From positions 620,001 through 684,000 of the forward strand of contig NZ_JBHEQA010000001.1 in assembly GCF_043678055.1 (NCBI RefSeq): a stretch of 64,000 nt of DNA, written 5' to 3'. This DNA comes from Spongiimicrobium salis. Lineage in GTDB: Bacteria > Bacteroidota > Bacteroidia > Flavobacteriales > Flavobacteriaceae. Positions 25,042 through 34,032 of the stretch are shown here, piece by piece. A model generated the notes under the pieces. The model saw only the letters and a program-made list of their open reading frames with translations. It had not been told where the DNA came from and did no database searches. A program made the translations under genes and the position numbers. Each line of letters starts with the position of its first letter. Positions within the stretch are counted from its first letter, which is position 1.

Positions 25042-25874
25042 AATTTAATGTTCAGCGCCTCTACCACAAGTTTTTCTTGAGCATAATATTCAAAAAACCA
25101 GTTTCCATTTTTTTCATAGACCATCCCATTAACGGTATCTTGTTTGGCTAGAAAAACGTTGGACATGGATGTTTTGAAAATTTTCATTTTTATTTTTGGT
25201 GTGCTATCTACCAATTGATAACCATTGGCAATGGCTTGGGCATACAACACGTTTTGGGATGCAACCGCTGGCACTTCTTGTATCGCATTATTCGTTTTGC
25301 GAGGCAAATCAACCGGTTTTTTATCTTTATACGATTGTTCTTGGGGTGTTGCAATTTGTTCAACAACCTTATTCTGCTTTCCCAAAGTTGTATTTTCTTC
25401 TATGGTCTCTACTATAAGTTCTCCTGGAATACGTTTCATTTCTTTCTTTGCACTAAATTTATAGTTAACACCATCCAAGGAAGCCATTGCTTTGCCAATA
25501 GCTTCAGTATAGGCCGCTTTAAATTCCTTTTTTTTACTTCTTCCCTGCTCGGTCACAAAAACTTCCTGTGCATTGCAATCTTTAAATACAATCTTAAGTT
25601 TGGTAGAAAATAAAGAAGATACTTCATCAATACTGGCAAGTAGGGCAAGGCATCTATTATTTCTCAATTCCTTGGGCAAGGCATCGTCGTAGATCGCAGG
25701 GAGTCCTTTTTGCACCAACAAATACTTGATCAACGTACTGCTTTGGTGCTGATTTTCCTTTTTAAAATTATCAAATTTTTTGGGTACTATGATATACTGA
25801 TATGCATTAAATTCATCTTGAGCATAGAGCATACCGCTTCCAATAAATAGAAGGGCCCATACGATATTCTTCAT
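25038..25874 (-). CDS. Secreted protein of unknown function
   Basis: The 278-residue protein begins with a signal peptide (MKNIVWALLFIGSGMLYAQD). The N-terminal third (YQYIIVPKKFDNFKKENQHQ) is followed by a region of mixed helix and strand and by a low-complexity middle (about residues 155-205) rich in glutamate, threonine and glutamine. The C-terminal part (MKIFKTSMSNVFLAKQDTVN) looks like a small beta domain. No catalytic motif is seen and I cannot name the family. It is 10 nt downstream of the beta-barrel gene at 25885, so the three genes 27896 to 25038 are probably one transcript concerned with the envelope. Confidence 0.7.
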   Translation of the reverse strand: MKNIVWALLFIGSGMLYAQDEFNAYQYIIVPKKFDNFKKENQHQSSTLIKYLLVQKGLPAIYDDALPKELRNNRCLALLASIDEVSSLFSTKLKIVFKDCNAQEVFVTEQGRSKKKEFKAAYTEAIGKAMASLDGVNYKFSAKKEMKRIPGELIVETIEENTTLGKQNKVVEQIATPQEQSYKDKKPVDLPRKTNNAIQEVPAVASQNVLYAQAIANGYQLVDSTPKIKMKIFKTSMSNVFLAKQDTVNGMVYEKNGNWFFEYYAQEKLVVEALNIKF

Positions 25875-25884
25875 AAATACAGTG

Positions 25885-27336
25885 CTATTGTTTCTTTCCC
25901 CAAGATATGATATTTAATCCAAATTGGAAAGAGAGATAATTGGTATCGGCAAGATTTTGATAGGAAAGCAGATTGTCTGCCAAGGCATAGATATTAACTG
26001 GTCCTGCTTGTAAATTAATACCCAGTCCCACATTGCTAAAAGTAAATTTATCGACGGTATAGGATGCTTTCAACGAAAGTCCCGTTCCTACCCTATGTTG
26101 ATAAAAAGCGCTCAATGCAGCTTGCGGTCCCCTTGGCCGGTTCACCATATAAAGATGACCTCCAAAACTGTTTTTGTAGGTAATTTTATTATTGCTTTCT
26201 GCTCCTACCTTATAATTACAGTCACAATCTTTCCGTTTCTCCACTGGTTTTCCAAAATCACGTCGGATCGAGGCATTTAACCGCGTTGGGCGAAAAGTGA
26301 TATAGTTGTTTTCATTGGAATCAAAGGGAACCGATTCTTCAACTTCATCAATAATCTCTTGAATAAAATCATTATCTGGATCTAACAATATATCTGGAAA
26401 TATAACTTCAACACCCTCCACAGATGCATTTCCTTGCAGGGTATAGGTCTTCACATCCGTAGTATGATATATAAATCCCAGATCCAGAACACTGGCAGTG
26501 ACTACGGTTTGCTTATCGAGTTTATAGGTAAATCCAAAATCAACACCCAATCCTAAATCTCCACCCAATAAAGCCCTGCGTCTAACCAAATCCGTAATAT
26601 TGGCCACATTGTTTTCATCATCATCCCTTCTTAAAATCTCCCTAACCGCCTCCACTCCAGAGGTTCTTAATTCCAAATCTGCATTTATAGTGTTACGCAA
26701 TAAATTATCGGTCCCCGGAACAGTTTCAAAAAAACCTTTGTTCCTACTGGAGCTAAAGTTAAATATACTGGAATACAATTTTCCTCTTGCACCAACCGTA
26801 AGTTTCTTATTGATCTTGCGGTTGATTCCAAAGTGAAAAACACTGACCAATTCTCCTCTAAATTTCAAATGACTAAGATCAAATCTTCTTCCCAATGTAT
26901 TTCCATCCAAAGCCAGAATCGCCAGATCCCGGAACCAATAGCCTATCCCATCGCCTTCTTGATAAAGTCCAAAAGAATAAAAATCCCTCGGATTGGGACC
27001 TCTAAAGCCACCACTCAATAGTTCTATTTGAAGGGTCCCGCTGAGTTCATCACGTTCTGTTTGACCAAAAACAACACGCTCTCTTAGCTTGGTATTAAAA
27101 TCGACCCCATCGTTGGCAAAAATATCTTGTACTGTTGCCCCACTAGTACCAATTTGAAAAGAAATCTGAGAGGCTAAAGGAATACCCGCATACCATTTAA
27201 AATTAGTTTCAACACCAGGATTGACCAATAAGGATTGTGGTATTTCTACGAAATCATACAACAACTGTTTGTTTTGAGCATATGAGAAAATGCCTGTTCC
27301 GAGCAGGCCCACAAGAAGTAAGCTGTATTTTCTCAT
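25885..27336 (-). CDS. Outer-membrane beta-barrel protein, DUF5723-like
   Basis: The 483-residue protein has a signal peptide (MRKYSLLLVGLLGTGIFSYA) and then alternating polar/hydrophobic strands, ending ISFQFGLNIISWGKKQ-like, as outer-membrane barrels do. The mature start, YDFVEIPQSLLVNPGVETNF, and the repeated RGELVSVFHFGINRKINKKL type strands resemble DUF5723 proteins of Bacteroidota. A cysteine pair (KDCDCNY) lies near residue 373. Its start overlaps the stop of the lipoprotein upstream (ATGA), so the two are translationally coupled. Function unknown; the family assignment is from memory of its N-terminal motif. Confidence 0.75.
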   Translation of the reverse strand: MRKYSLLLVGLLGTGIFSYAQNKQLLYDFVEIPQSLLVNPGVETNFKWYAGIPLASQISFQIGTSGATVQDIFANDGVDFNTKLRERVVFGQTERDELSGTLQIELLSGGFRGPNPRDFYSFGLYQEGDGIGYWFRDLAILALDGNTLGRRFDLSHLKFRGELVSVFHFGINRKINKKLTVGARGKLYSSIFNFSSSRNKGFFETVPGTDNLLRNTINADLELRTSGVEAVREILRRDDDENNVANITDLVRRRALLGGDLGLGVDFGFTYKLDKQTVVTASVLDLGFIYHTTDVKTYTLQGNASVEGVEVIFPDILLDPDNDFIQEIIDEVEESVPFDSNENNYITFRPTRLNASIRRDFGKPVEKRKDCDCNYKVGAESNNKITYKNSFGGHLYMVNRPRGPQAALSAFYQHRVGTGLSLKASYTVDKFTFSNVGLGINLQAGPVNIYALADNLLSYQNLADTNYLSFQFGLNIISWGKKQ

Positions 27337-27896
27337 CTAATCCTCACCCTAAAATTACCGCTTGAACGTAAGATGATTTTTGGCTCTGTCAATGAAGATG
27401 TGCTTATATTATCTCCTAGATTTGTGGCCACAATGCTCAAAATAGTTGTGTTTTGGAGAATAGTGATATCTTTCCCACCAGGACCATAAAATACTTCCCG
27501 GCGCTCTATAAACGGTTGTGGTGGTATACTGGGAGAAACTGTAAAAGTTTCTTGATCCAAAGCAGTCCCTGAAGCATCCAAAAAATCTACTATCACCTGT
27601 AGTTCCTTGCTTGTAGAATTTTCTACTTCATAAGTAATGGAACCATCAATGACCCGATCTCCAATGACATTATCATTAAAAGGATCAAATTCAAAAGTTT
27701 GCGTAAATACATTTGCCCCTGCTGAAGCATTGACCAAGCTTTCCGGAGCTTCAATTAAGAAAAGGCTGGATTGCACCGAAGGTCTAAGCTCTACACTTTC
27801 TATTTGGTCAAAATCCTGATCTTCCGCACAAGAGGAAATAAAAAGCGCAGCAACAAGAAGAAAGACGGTTATAGCATGGTTTTTGGACATTCTCAT
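27333..27896 (-). CDS. Lipoprotein of unknown function, coupled to the DUF5723-like barrel
   Basis: The 187-residue protein (MRMSKNHAITVFLLVAALFI, then SSCAEDQD) has a lipoprotein signal peptide with the lipid-bearing cysteine in ISSCAE. The rest is an all-beta sequence of about 150 residues (SITYEVENSTSKELQVIVDF), an immunoglobulin-like pattern. The start is chosen at the ATG at 27896; an ATG at 27890 is equally possible, and the upstream extension of the frame to 27932 has no signal-peptide character. It overlaps the next gene by 4 nt. Co-location suggests a partner of that outer-membrane barrel. Confidence 0.75.
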   Translation of the reverse strand: MRMSKNHAITVFLLVAALFISSCAEDQDFDQIESVELRPSVQSSLFLIEAPESLVNASAGANVFTQTFEFDPFNDNVIGDRVIDGSITYEVENSTSKELQVIVDFLDASGTALDQETFTVSPSIPPQPFIERREVFYGPGGKDITILQNTTILSIVATNLGDNISTSSLTEPKIILRSSGNFRVRIR

Positions 27897-27969
27897 AGTA
27901 TAGCAATTATAGGTATCCCTTCTTCTCCACAAAATGATTTGGTGACGGTCAGGACCTATATATATAACT

Positions 27970-28662
27970 CTACAAATACATTTTTATTTCATCCAGTCCA
28001 TGGATCATATGACAATATTCGTGCTTCGGTCCGTTATGTCCGTTAAAATGCAAGGTATGGAACCCCAAGGCCTGAGCTCCAAGAATATCTGCCTCTATAT
28101 TGTCACCGATCATCATTGCTTCTTTAGAAGTTACGCCTGCACTGTCTAAGGCCAATTGAAAAATATACGGGTCCGGTTTTTTAACCCCTGCCATCTCCGA
28201 ATCAATAATTTGATCAAAGTAATTCAGAATTCCGGAATTTTTCATTTTCCTTTTCTGCACTTCCTGAAAACCGTTGGTTATGATATGGAGTCGGTATTTG
28301 GGCTTTAAATAATCCAATATTTCCAAAGTATTTGGAAATAAGTAATTAAACGATGCCAGTTCTTCAATATAATCAATGGCGAGACGGTTTATAAGTTGGT
28401 CCGAAATAGGGAATCCAATGGCGTCAAAGCTCTTTTTTAGACGTTCATACCGCAGGGCTTCCTTACTTACTTTACCTTCTCTGTACAATTTCCAATACGC
28501 TTGATTGATAGGAACATAGGTGCGCAAGAAGTCGTCTATGTACACGTCTATTTGATGTTTGTTTAGAATTTTCTCAAAAGTTAAGGCCGAATTTTTTTCA
28601 AAATCCCATAAGGTATGGTCCAAATCAAAAAAAACGTCTGTAATAATAGTACTATACTGCAT
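27970..28662 (-). CDS. HAD-family phosphatase, YjjG-like nucleotidase
   Basis: The 230-residue cytoplasmic hydrolase has all four HAD motifs: DLDHT (nucleophile Asp13 and Asp15), ITNGF (motif II), the lysine in GVKKPDPYIF (motif III) and MIGDNIEADI (motif IV). The cap follows motif I directly (C1 type, LWDFEKNSALTFEKIL), the pattern of YjjG house-cleaning nucleotidases, which dephosphorylate non-canonical pyrimidine monophosphates. Specificity is inferred. Its start overlaps the end of the deacetylase-like gene by 11 nt, so both are one operon. Confidence 0.87.
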   Translation of the reverse strand: MQYSTIITDVFFDLDHTLWDFEKNSALTFEKILNKHQIDVYIDDFLRTYVPINQAYWKLYREGKVSKEALRYERLKKSFDAIGFPISDQLINRLAIDYIEELASFNYLFPNTLEILDYLKPKYRLHIITNGFQEVQKRKMKNSGILNYFDQIIDSEMAGVKKPDPYIFQLALDSAGVTSKEAMMIGDNIEADILGAQALGFHTLHFNGHNGPKHEYCHMIHGLDEIKMYL

Positions 28663-29947
28663 ATTTTTCTATGACAGATTGATATAGATCTTTCCAATCT
28701 ACAGGATGTTCCCCGCCTAAAAGTTCATTGGAGAAAATGGTTACGAAATGGCCATTGACCTCTTTTAGGCGTTTATGAATTGATGAAAGATGAGTTAAAA
28801 TTTCTTCTTTATGTTTAAAATCGCGCAGCGCATAATCATGTATTGCAAACGGATGCACACGGATGGGCTGTTGTACTTCCAATAAAATATCATAGAAATA
28901 AAAAGGAACGGAAGTGCCTGCCCTAAAACCAATCTCATGCGTATATCCCATAGTATAGTCGTCCGTAAATTCTGCAGTCACCAAATCCCTATACGTTTCT
29001 GGAATATCAACCCTATTATAACGGGCCCTGGAACAGTTAATAGGTCTATTGATCACGTTTGCCAAACGCTTCTTCTCTTTTTTCAAAAGATCGATATTTC
29101 CAAAGGAAACATAGGACGTGGCCAAAGACACAATGCTATAGTCGGCAATGGACTTTATAAGGTATTTAAATTTATTGTTGTTGGGAGATACGTTTTTATC
29201 ATAGGTAGAATACTCCGCAAATAAAAAGAAAAACATGCTCTGAATCGCCTTTTCTTTATGAAGTGCTATTAAGAACGCGAAGTTATCATAAGGGTCCTTT
29301 CGAATTCTTGTCCAAACCAAAATTCGACGAATCATACGGCGTATTTTAAAAGAGGAAAGGTCCAAAAATACCCCGGCGATGCTTCTCACCAACCCTTTAT
29401 GGGCAAACCCATGCGAGCTGGTAACATCTATAATGGAAGTGTATTGATATTTTTTTTGTACCAACTTCACCTCCGGAAAACGTTCCCTTAACTTCTCAAA
29501 AAACTTAAATGCCCATATTTCTACAATGGGTAATTGCAAAAAATTATACTTATATGCTATGCTCTCCTTTGGTGAAAATCGTCCATGAACATCCTTAATA
29601 TGGGGCAAATACTCCTCATACCTGCTTAAGAGATAAAAACTTGCCGAAAAAATATCAAAGGGGATGGTACTCCGATCTCCCGCAGAAAAAAAGCAGGGAA
29701 CATCTTCCCATGTGCCCATGGTAATTTGAATGTCATTGATCCCTTGCTCAAACAGAAGTTCATTACTTCTTATAAAGAATTCACTTTGTAAAGGTTGCTT
29801 GGTATAGGTGATCTTTGGTCCTTTATGCTTTATGAAATCCTCCACTTTTGTGGTATAACTGATCTCGATTCCCAGAATCCTCGTAAATAACTGTTTCATG
29901 ATATACATGAAACGCGGTGTAATTTTATGGGTATAAATCAATAACAT
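28652..29947 (-). CDS. Polysaccharide-deacetylase-like protein of the flavobacterial type
   Basis: The 431-residue protein starts MLLIYTHKITPRFMYIMKQL; I keep this start because the same N-terminus is typical of this flavobacterial family. There is no signal peptide. Residues about 1-150 form an N-terminal domain (DUF7033-like), and the C-terminal part has the barrel-like pattern YTSIIDVTSSHGFAHKGLVR, GNIDLLKKEKKRLANVINRP, then RARYNRVDIPETYRDLV and MGYTHEIGFRAGTSVPFYFY of carbohydrate esterase 4 relatives. The metal-site Asp and His-x3-His are not obviously complete, so activity is uncertain. Overlaps the phosphatase gene by 11 nt. Confidence 0.75.
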   Translation of the reverse strand: MLLIYTHKITPRFMYIMKQLFTRILGIEISYTTKVEDFIKHKGPKITYTKQPLQSEFFIRSNELLFEQGINDIQITMGTWEDVPCFFSAGDRSTIPFDIFSASFYLLSRYEEYLPHIKDVHGRFSPKESIAYKYNFLQLPIVEIWAFKFFEKLRERFPEVKLVQKKYQYTSIIDVTSSHGFAHKGLVRSIAGVFLDLSSFKIRRMIRRILVWTRIRKDPYDNFAFLIALHKEKAIQSMFFFLFAEYSTYDKNVSPNNNKFKYLIKSIADYSIVSLATSYVSFGNIDLLKKEKKRLANVINRPINCSRARYNRVDIPETYRDLVTAEFTDDYTMGYTHEIGFRAGTSVPFYFYDILLEVQQPIRVHPFAIHDYALRDFKHKEEILTHLSSIHKRLKEVNGHFVTIFSNELLGGEHPVDWKDLYQSVIEKYAV

Positions 29948-30029
29948 AGAAGTTCAAATATAACATCTAAATCCTAGTGATACCCCAAATTAGGAAGAAG
30001 AATATAAAATCCTATACGATCATTTTTAT

Positions 30030-30722
30030 TTAAAGGAGTTGGTTGTCGGCAAAACTGAAATAATCCTTCCGTGTTATAATGAGGTGGTCTAACACTTTAA
30101 TGTCCAATGCTTCGGCTGCGGATTGTATTCTTTTGGTCATTTTTTTATCGGAAGCACTGGGCTTTAAGGTTCCCGAAGGATGATTGTGTGCTAAAATCAA
30201 CGCTATTGCCCCAAGTTCCAATGCCTTTTTCAGAACCAATCGTATGTCTACGATAGTTCCTGTAATGCCTCCTTTGCTCAATTGTACAATATCCATAATG
30301 TTATTGGAATTGTTTAAGTAGATGATCCAGAATTCTTCATGGGGCAATTCACCTATATGTGAATGCAACACGGTAAAAACATCGTTACTCCCCGTAATTT
30401 TTACAATCTCTCGCGCTCTTTCCTCTCTTCTTCGCCTTCCCATCTCCAAAGCGGCAACTATAGTAATTGCCTTAGCTTCCCCTATGCCTTTGAACTCTTT
30501 TAATTGTGTTACGGATAATTTCCCTAGATCTCGTAGATTGTGCGATACAGAGGCTAAAATTTTCCGCGAAAGTGAAACTGCACTTTCGTTTTTTACTCCT
30601 GTTCCAATGAGGATGGCCAATAATTCAGCATCAGATAAGGTAGTTTTCCCCTTTTGTGCCAACTTTTCACGGGGTTTGTCATCTTTTGACCAATATTTTA
30701 TGGGAAGTGAGCTGGATACCAT
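30030..30722 (-). CDS. radC: RadC family protein with JAB/MPN domain
   Basis: The 230-residue protein has an N-terminal helix-hairpin-helix region (DAELLAILIGTGVKNESAVS and LKEFKGIGEAKAITIVAALE) and a C-terminal JAMM metalloprotease-like domain with the motif LAHNHPSGTLKPSASDKKMT, in which the HxH and downstream Asp would bind zinc. Its cellular role is unresolved; the old link to DNA repair has been questioned. Two ATGs, at 30728 and 30722, are possible; I chose the second (MVSSSLPIKYWSKDDKPREK). Confidence 0.92.
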   Translation of the reverse strand: MVSSSLPIKYWSKDDKPREKLAQKGKTTLSDAELLAILIGTGVKNESAVSLSRKILASVSHNLRDLGKLSVTQLKEFKGIGEAKAITIVAALEMGRRRREERAREIVKITGSNDVFTVLHSHIGELPHEEFWIIYLNNSNNIMDIVQLSKGGITGTIVDIRLVLKKALELGAIALILAHNHPSGTLKPSASDKKMTKRIQSAAEALDIKVLDHLIITRKDYFSFADNQLL

Positions 30723-30889
30723 TATCATTTTGGGGTTATAAATATATTATTAAATTACGAATTTAATCTATATTTTAATATCTGTCAAACAATACAGTTT
30801 TAAATAATAGAAAATAAGCATCGTTTTGCGTGTAAAAGTATCTGAAATTTTATTGTACATTTCCGGTATCAAACAAAATTGCCACTCAA

Positions 30890-31333
30890 ATGAAATCAAT
30901 TTTTGAAGAAGCCACGCATGAGGAATTACGGAAACGTATTGAACATCTTAATGAAGGCTCCTCACGTCAATGGGGTAAGATGACCGTAGGTCAAATGGCA
31001 TGGCATTGTAAATTCCCTTTAAAAATAGGTTTAGAGAATAAAATTCCGTCCAAAAAGCCCAATCCCTTGATCATATTTTTCTTTAAGAAATCTATGTACA
31101 ACGAAAAACCTTTTCGTAAAAACCTTCCTACTTCACCTATGCTAAAGACTAAAGAACCTAAGGATATTCAGGTAGAAAAGAAGGAACTTCTGGATTTGGT
31201 CAGTAGTTTCCATGCGTTGAAAGAAAAGAAAGATTGGAACCCCCATCCTGTTTTTGGCAAGCTTACTCCAGAACAATGGGGCATTATGCAGTATAAACAT
31301 TTGGACCATCACCTCACACAATTCAATGTTTAA
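30890..31333 (+). CDS. DUF1569-like (DinB superfamily) protein
   Basis: The 147-residue cytoplasmic protein is a small four-helix-type sequence. RQWGKMTVGQMAWHC near residue 31 and the C-terminal KHLDHHLTQFNV give the spaced histidines that the DinB/YfiT superfamily uses to bind a metal. I assign the DUF1569 branch from these motifs. Function is not known. It is followed 14 nt later by the PaiB-like gene in the same direction. Confidence 0.75.
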   Translation: MKSIFEEATHEELRKRIEHLNEGSSRQWGKMTVGQMAWHCKFPLKIGLENKIPSKKPNPLIIFFFKKSMYNEKPFRKNLPTSPMLKTKEPKDIQVEKKELLDLVSSFHALKEKKDWNPHPVFGKLTPEQWGIMQYKHLDHHLTQFNV

Positions 31334-31347
31334 AGACATTGCACACT

Positions 31348-31971
31348 ATGAAATATCCGCCCAAGCATCATCAAGAGCACTACTTTGACAATGTGATCAC
31401 GGTAGTGAAAAATTACCCTTTTGCCAGTTTAATTACAGCTAAAGACAATCTTCCTTTTATTACCCATATTCCCATGGTGTATGAGCAGGACGGCAGTACT
31501 TATGGAAAATTAGTGGCCCATATAGACAAATACAATCCCCAAGTAGCTACTTTAACTGAAAATGCAGAGGTTACAACAGTTTTTTATGGACCGGATTGCT
31601 ATATTTCCCCGGCCATTTACAGTACAAAACAATTGCCCACATGGAACTATATTTTTGCTCATTTAAGGGGAACCGTGCATCTTTTAAAGGATAAAGAAGC
31701 CGTAAAAAGCACCATGGTACGCATGACTTCCTTCTTAGAAGGCGAGCATCCCAAATACCAATTGGCCCAGGACGACCCTAGAATGGATGGTTTAATTGAT
31801 TATATCATTGGTTTTGAAATTAAGATTACCGCTTGGGAAGGGAAATTTAAATTTTCACAAGACAAATTAGCTAGGGACCGGGAATTGGCAAAGCAAGAAT
31901 TGATCAAAAGCCAACAGCGGGATGTTTCCGAATTTGTAGCAAAAATCTTTAAAAATCACCATCAGGAATAA
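31348..31971 (+). CDS. PaiB-like FMN-binding protein
   Basis: The 207-residue protein is of the PaiB / FMN-binding split-barrel type. The start is the ATG at 31348 (MKYPPKHHQEHYFDNVITVV); the frame extends 9 nt further to a TTG. Characteristic blocks are YPFASLITAKDNLPFITHIP, KLVAHIDKYNPQVA and FYGPDCYISPAIYSTKQLPT with WNYIFAHLRGTV, then the C-terminal GFEIKITAWEGKFKFSQDK. PaiB of Bacillus is a negative regulator of sporulation genes; here there is no sporulation, so a flavin-dependent oxidoreductase-like role is equally likely. Confidence 0.88.
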   Translation: MKYPPKHHQEHYFDNVITVVKNYPFASLITAKDNLPFITHIPMVYEQDGSTYGKLVAHIDKYNPQVATLTENAEVTTVFYGPDCYISPAIYSTKQLPTWNYIFAHLRGTVHLLKDKEAVKSTMVRMTSFLEGEHPKYQLAQDDPRMDGLIDYIIGFEIKITAWEGKFKFSQDKLARDRELAKQELIKSQQRDVSEFVAKIFKNHHQE

Positions 31972-32171
31972 GTAAATCCCTCCTTGTCGGATTCGAGATC
32001 ATCTGGAAGCACTTCTGCTATTTCCACATGTTTTCTAGTGTCGTTTACCATTCTGGTTTCTTCTAAAATAGCATTGGACATCCCCAGCATAAAAGCAATT
32101 AGGAGTACTCCCAATTTTCGTTTTAGCAATAAGATACCTTTCTGAATAAGATGTATGCCCTTGTATCGCAT
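31962..32171 (-). CDS. Small membrane-anchored or secreted protein of unknown function
   Basis: The 69-residue product begins with a basic segment and one hydrophobic stretch (KLGVLLIAFMLGMSNAILEE), followed by an acidic tail (EIAEVLPDDLESDKEGFTYS). This is a signal-anchor or cleavable signal peptide pattern. It overlaps the end of the PaiB-like gene by 10 nt, tail to tail, and lies 69 nt downstream of mpl's stop on the opposite side. Called real because of its coherent topology and codon use; the family is not recognised. Confidence 0.55.
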   Translation of the reverse strand: MRYKGIHLIQKGILLLKRKLGVLLIAFMLGMSNAILEETRMVNDTRKHVEIAEVLPDDLESDKEGFTYS

Positions 32172-32240
32172 ACTTAGGATAATTCAAAATCTGTTCCCTA
32201 CCTGAAAACCATGACAGATTTACAGCAATAATTTATGGTA

Positions 32241-33599
32241 TTAGTGCTCCAGGCGCTCTTTTACGGCATTGAAATCCAATCCTCCGTAGTTTCCAGAACT
32301 CATTAACAAGAGTACAGACTCTTCAAAAGTCTGGGAGAACAGAAACGCTTTAAAGGTTTCAGCATCCGTAAAAATTTTAATATCGTCGCGATCAAACGCC
32401 TGGGAAATCTGACTATGGGTAACGGCGTCCAATTGCTTTATCTTCACAGATTCGGGAGAGTAAAACACAACTGCCGTATCGGCATCATCCAGAGCGCCTT
32501 TATACTCTTTTAAGAATTCCGCATTTAAACTGCTATAGGTATGCAATTCCAAACAAGCCAATAATCCTCGATTGGGATATTGTTCCTTTACAGCCTTGGT
32601 GGTGGCCGCCACTTTACTGGGAGAATGCGCAAAATCCTTATAAGCCACGTTTTGTTTTCCTTCCGCTATTTTTTCAAGACGTTTGGAAGCCCCTTTAAAA
32701 GTGGTAATCGCTTCATAAAAATCATCTTCATCCACCCCCATATTTTGACAAATCCATTTTGCCCCGGCAAGATTGTTTAAATTATGTCTCCCAAAAACTT
32801 CAATGGGCATAGGTCCTTCTGGGGTTTCCAATAAGGTTTGACCGTTATCTACCGTATATTCCGGAGTCTTATAAGCGAGTTTTCTAATGGCATTTTCTGA
32901 AGCCTCCACAACATCCTTGACTACTGGGTCTTCTTCGTTGTAACTTATGCTTCCTCCTTTAACAATCCCATCTACAAAAATCCGAAACTGTTCTACATAA
33001 TTGTCAAAGGTGGGGAATACGTTGATATGATCCCAGGCAATGCCGCTTAACAGGGCTATATTGGGTTGGTACAAATGAAATTTTGGTCTTCTATCTATAG
33101 GGGAAGACAAATATTCATCTCCCTCTAAAACAATAAAATCGTTTTCTTCCGTAAGATGTACCATACGATCAAAGCCCTCCAACTGTGCTCCCACCATATA
33201 ATCCACGGCTATTTCATGATAATTCAAAACATGCAATATCATAGAGGTGATAGTGGTCTTCCCATGGCTCCCGCCTATAACGACCCTGGTTTTATGTTTG
33301 GACTGTTCATATAAAAACTCAGGATAGGAATAGATTTTCAACCCCAGTTCCTGTGCTCTCTGCAGTTCTGCATTATCTGGTTTTGCATGCATCCCCAAAA
33401 TAATAGCATCTAAACCCTTGTGGATTTTTTCCGGAAACCACCCAAAAGATTCTGGCAATATTCCTTGGGCAGCCAATCTGCTTTTGGAAGGTTCAAAAAT
33501 AACATCATCGCTTCCTGTAATTTCATATCCTTTATGACGCAATGCCAAAGCCAAATTGTGCATGGCACTACCTCCAATAGCAATAAAATGAATCTTCAT
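32241..33599 (-). CDS. mpl: UDP-N-acetylmuramate-tripeptide ligase Mpl (murein recycling)
   Basis: The 452-residue cytoplasmic ligase joins recycled L-Ala-gamma-D-Glu-meso-Dap to UDP-MurNAc, using ATP. It is a MurC-type ligase: IHFIAIGGSAMHNLALAL dinucleotide-like start, the P-loop GGSHGKTTITSM (109-120), FIVLEGDEYLSSPIDRRPKF, GIAWDHINVFPTF, and FGRHNLNNLAGA. The insertion with VGAQLEGFD and DYMVGAQ separates Mpl from MurC. A good promoter (33618-33648) precedes it. It indicates that this organism recycles its peptidoglycan. Confidence 0.92.
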   Translation of the reverse strand: MKIHFIAIGGSAMHNLALALRHKGYEITGSDDVIFEPSKSRLAAQGILPESFGWFPEKIHKGLDAIILGMHAKPDNAELQRAQELGLKIYSYPEFLYEQSKHKTRVVIGGSHGKTTITSMILHVLNYHEIAVDYMVGAQLEGFDRMVHLTEENDFIVLEGDEYLSSPIDRRPKFHLYQPNIALLSGIAWDHINVFPTFDNYVEQFRIFVDGIVKGGSISYNEEDPVVKDVVEASENAIRKLAYKTPEYTVDNGQTLLETPEGPMPIEVFGRHNLNNLAGAKWICQNMGVDEDDFYEAITTFKGASKRLEKIAEGKQNVAYKDFAHSPSKVAATTKAVKEQYPNRGLLACLELHTYSSLNAEFLKEYKGALDDADTAVVFYSPESVKIKQLDAVTHSQISQAFDRDDIKIFTDAETFKAFLFSQTFEESVLLLMSSGNYGGLDFNAVKERLEH

Positions 33600-33617
33600 G
33601 TATAAAAATTATAGGGC

Positions 33618-33648
33618 CAAAGATACGCATTGAAAAGTCGGCAACAAA
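33618..33648 (-). promoter_or_regulatory. Promoter of mpl, Bacteroidota type
   Basis: On the minus strand TTTG (33648-33645), 19 nt, TATCTTTG (33625-33618) is a complete match to the Bacteroidota housekeeping promoter. The -7 element ends 18 nt before the mpl ATG, so the leader would be very short. Confidence 0.72.
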
Positions 33649-33701
33649 CCTTTCTTCACGCTCCAAATTCCTTTATCTTCGCTATCTAAATATACTAGAT
33701 T

Positions 33702-34019
33702 ATGGATATTAAACTTTCCGATGTTATCTCAAAAGAAATCATGCCCGGGTATCACGGGAAATTAATTCACACCGAAAACATGACCTTGGCCTATTGGACG
33801 GCCGAAGAAGGGGCCTCTGTGCCCGAGCATTTTCATGTGAACGAACAGGTAATGCAGGTTCTGGAAGGCCGTTTTGAATTTACCTTAAATGGTGTTACAA
33901 AAGTTTACGAACCCAATGATATTGTAGTGATTCCTTCGAATGCGCCCCATAGTGGAAAGGCATTGACAGCTTGTAAGTTATTAGATGTTTTTAGCCCTGC
34001 GAGGGAAGAGTACAAATAA
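33702..34019 (+). CDS. Small cupin-domain protein
   Basis: The 105-residue protein is a single cupin barrel. The first motif is PEHFHVNEQVMQVLEG and the second is NDIVVIPSNAPHSGKAL; the histidines and glutamate (H-x-H, E, H) would bind a metal ion. Small stand-alone cupins of this type have varied roles (dioxygenase, isomerase, sugar binding), so no reaction is assigned. Upstream a near-consensus promoter is visible (TTTC, 19 nt, TATCTTCG). It converges with the TPR gene at 34033. Confidence 0.82.
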   Translation: MDIKLSDVISKEIMPGYHGKLIHTENMTLAYWTAEEGASVPEHFHVNEQVMQVLEGRFEFTLNGVTKVYEPNDIVVIPSNAPHSGKALTACKLLDVFSPAREEYK

Positions 34020-34032
34020 GAACACCCATTGG

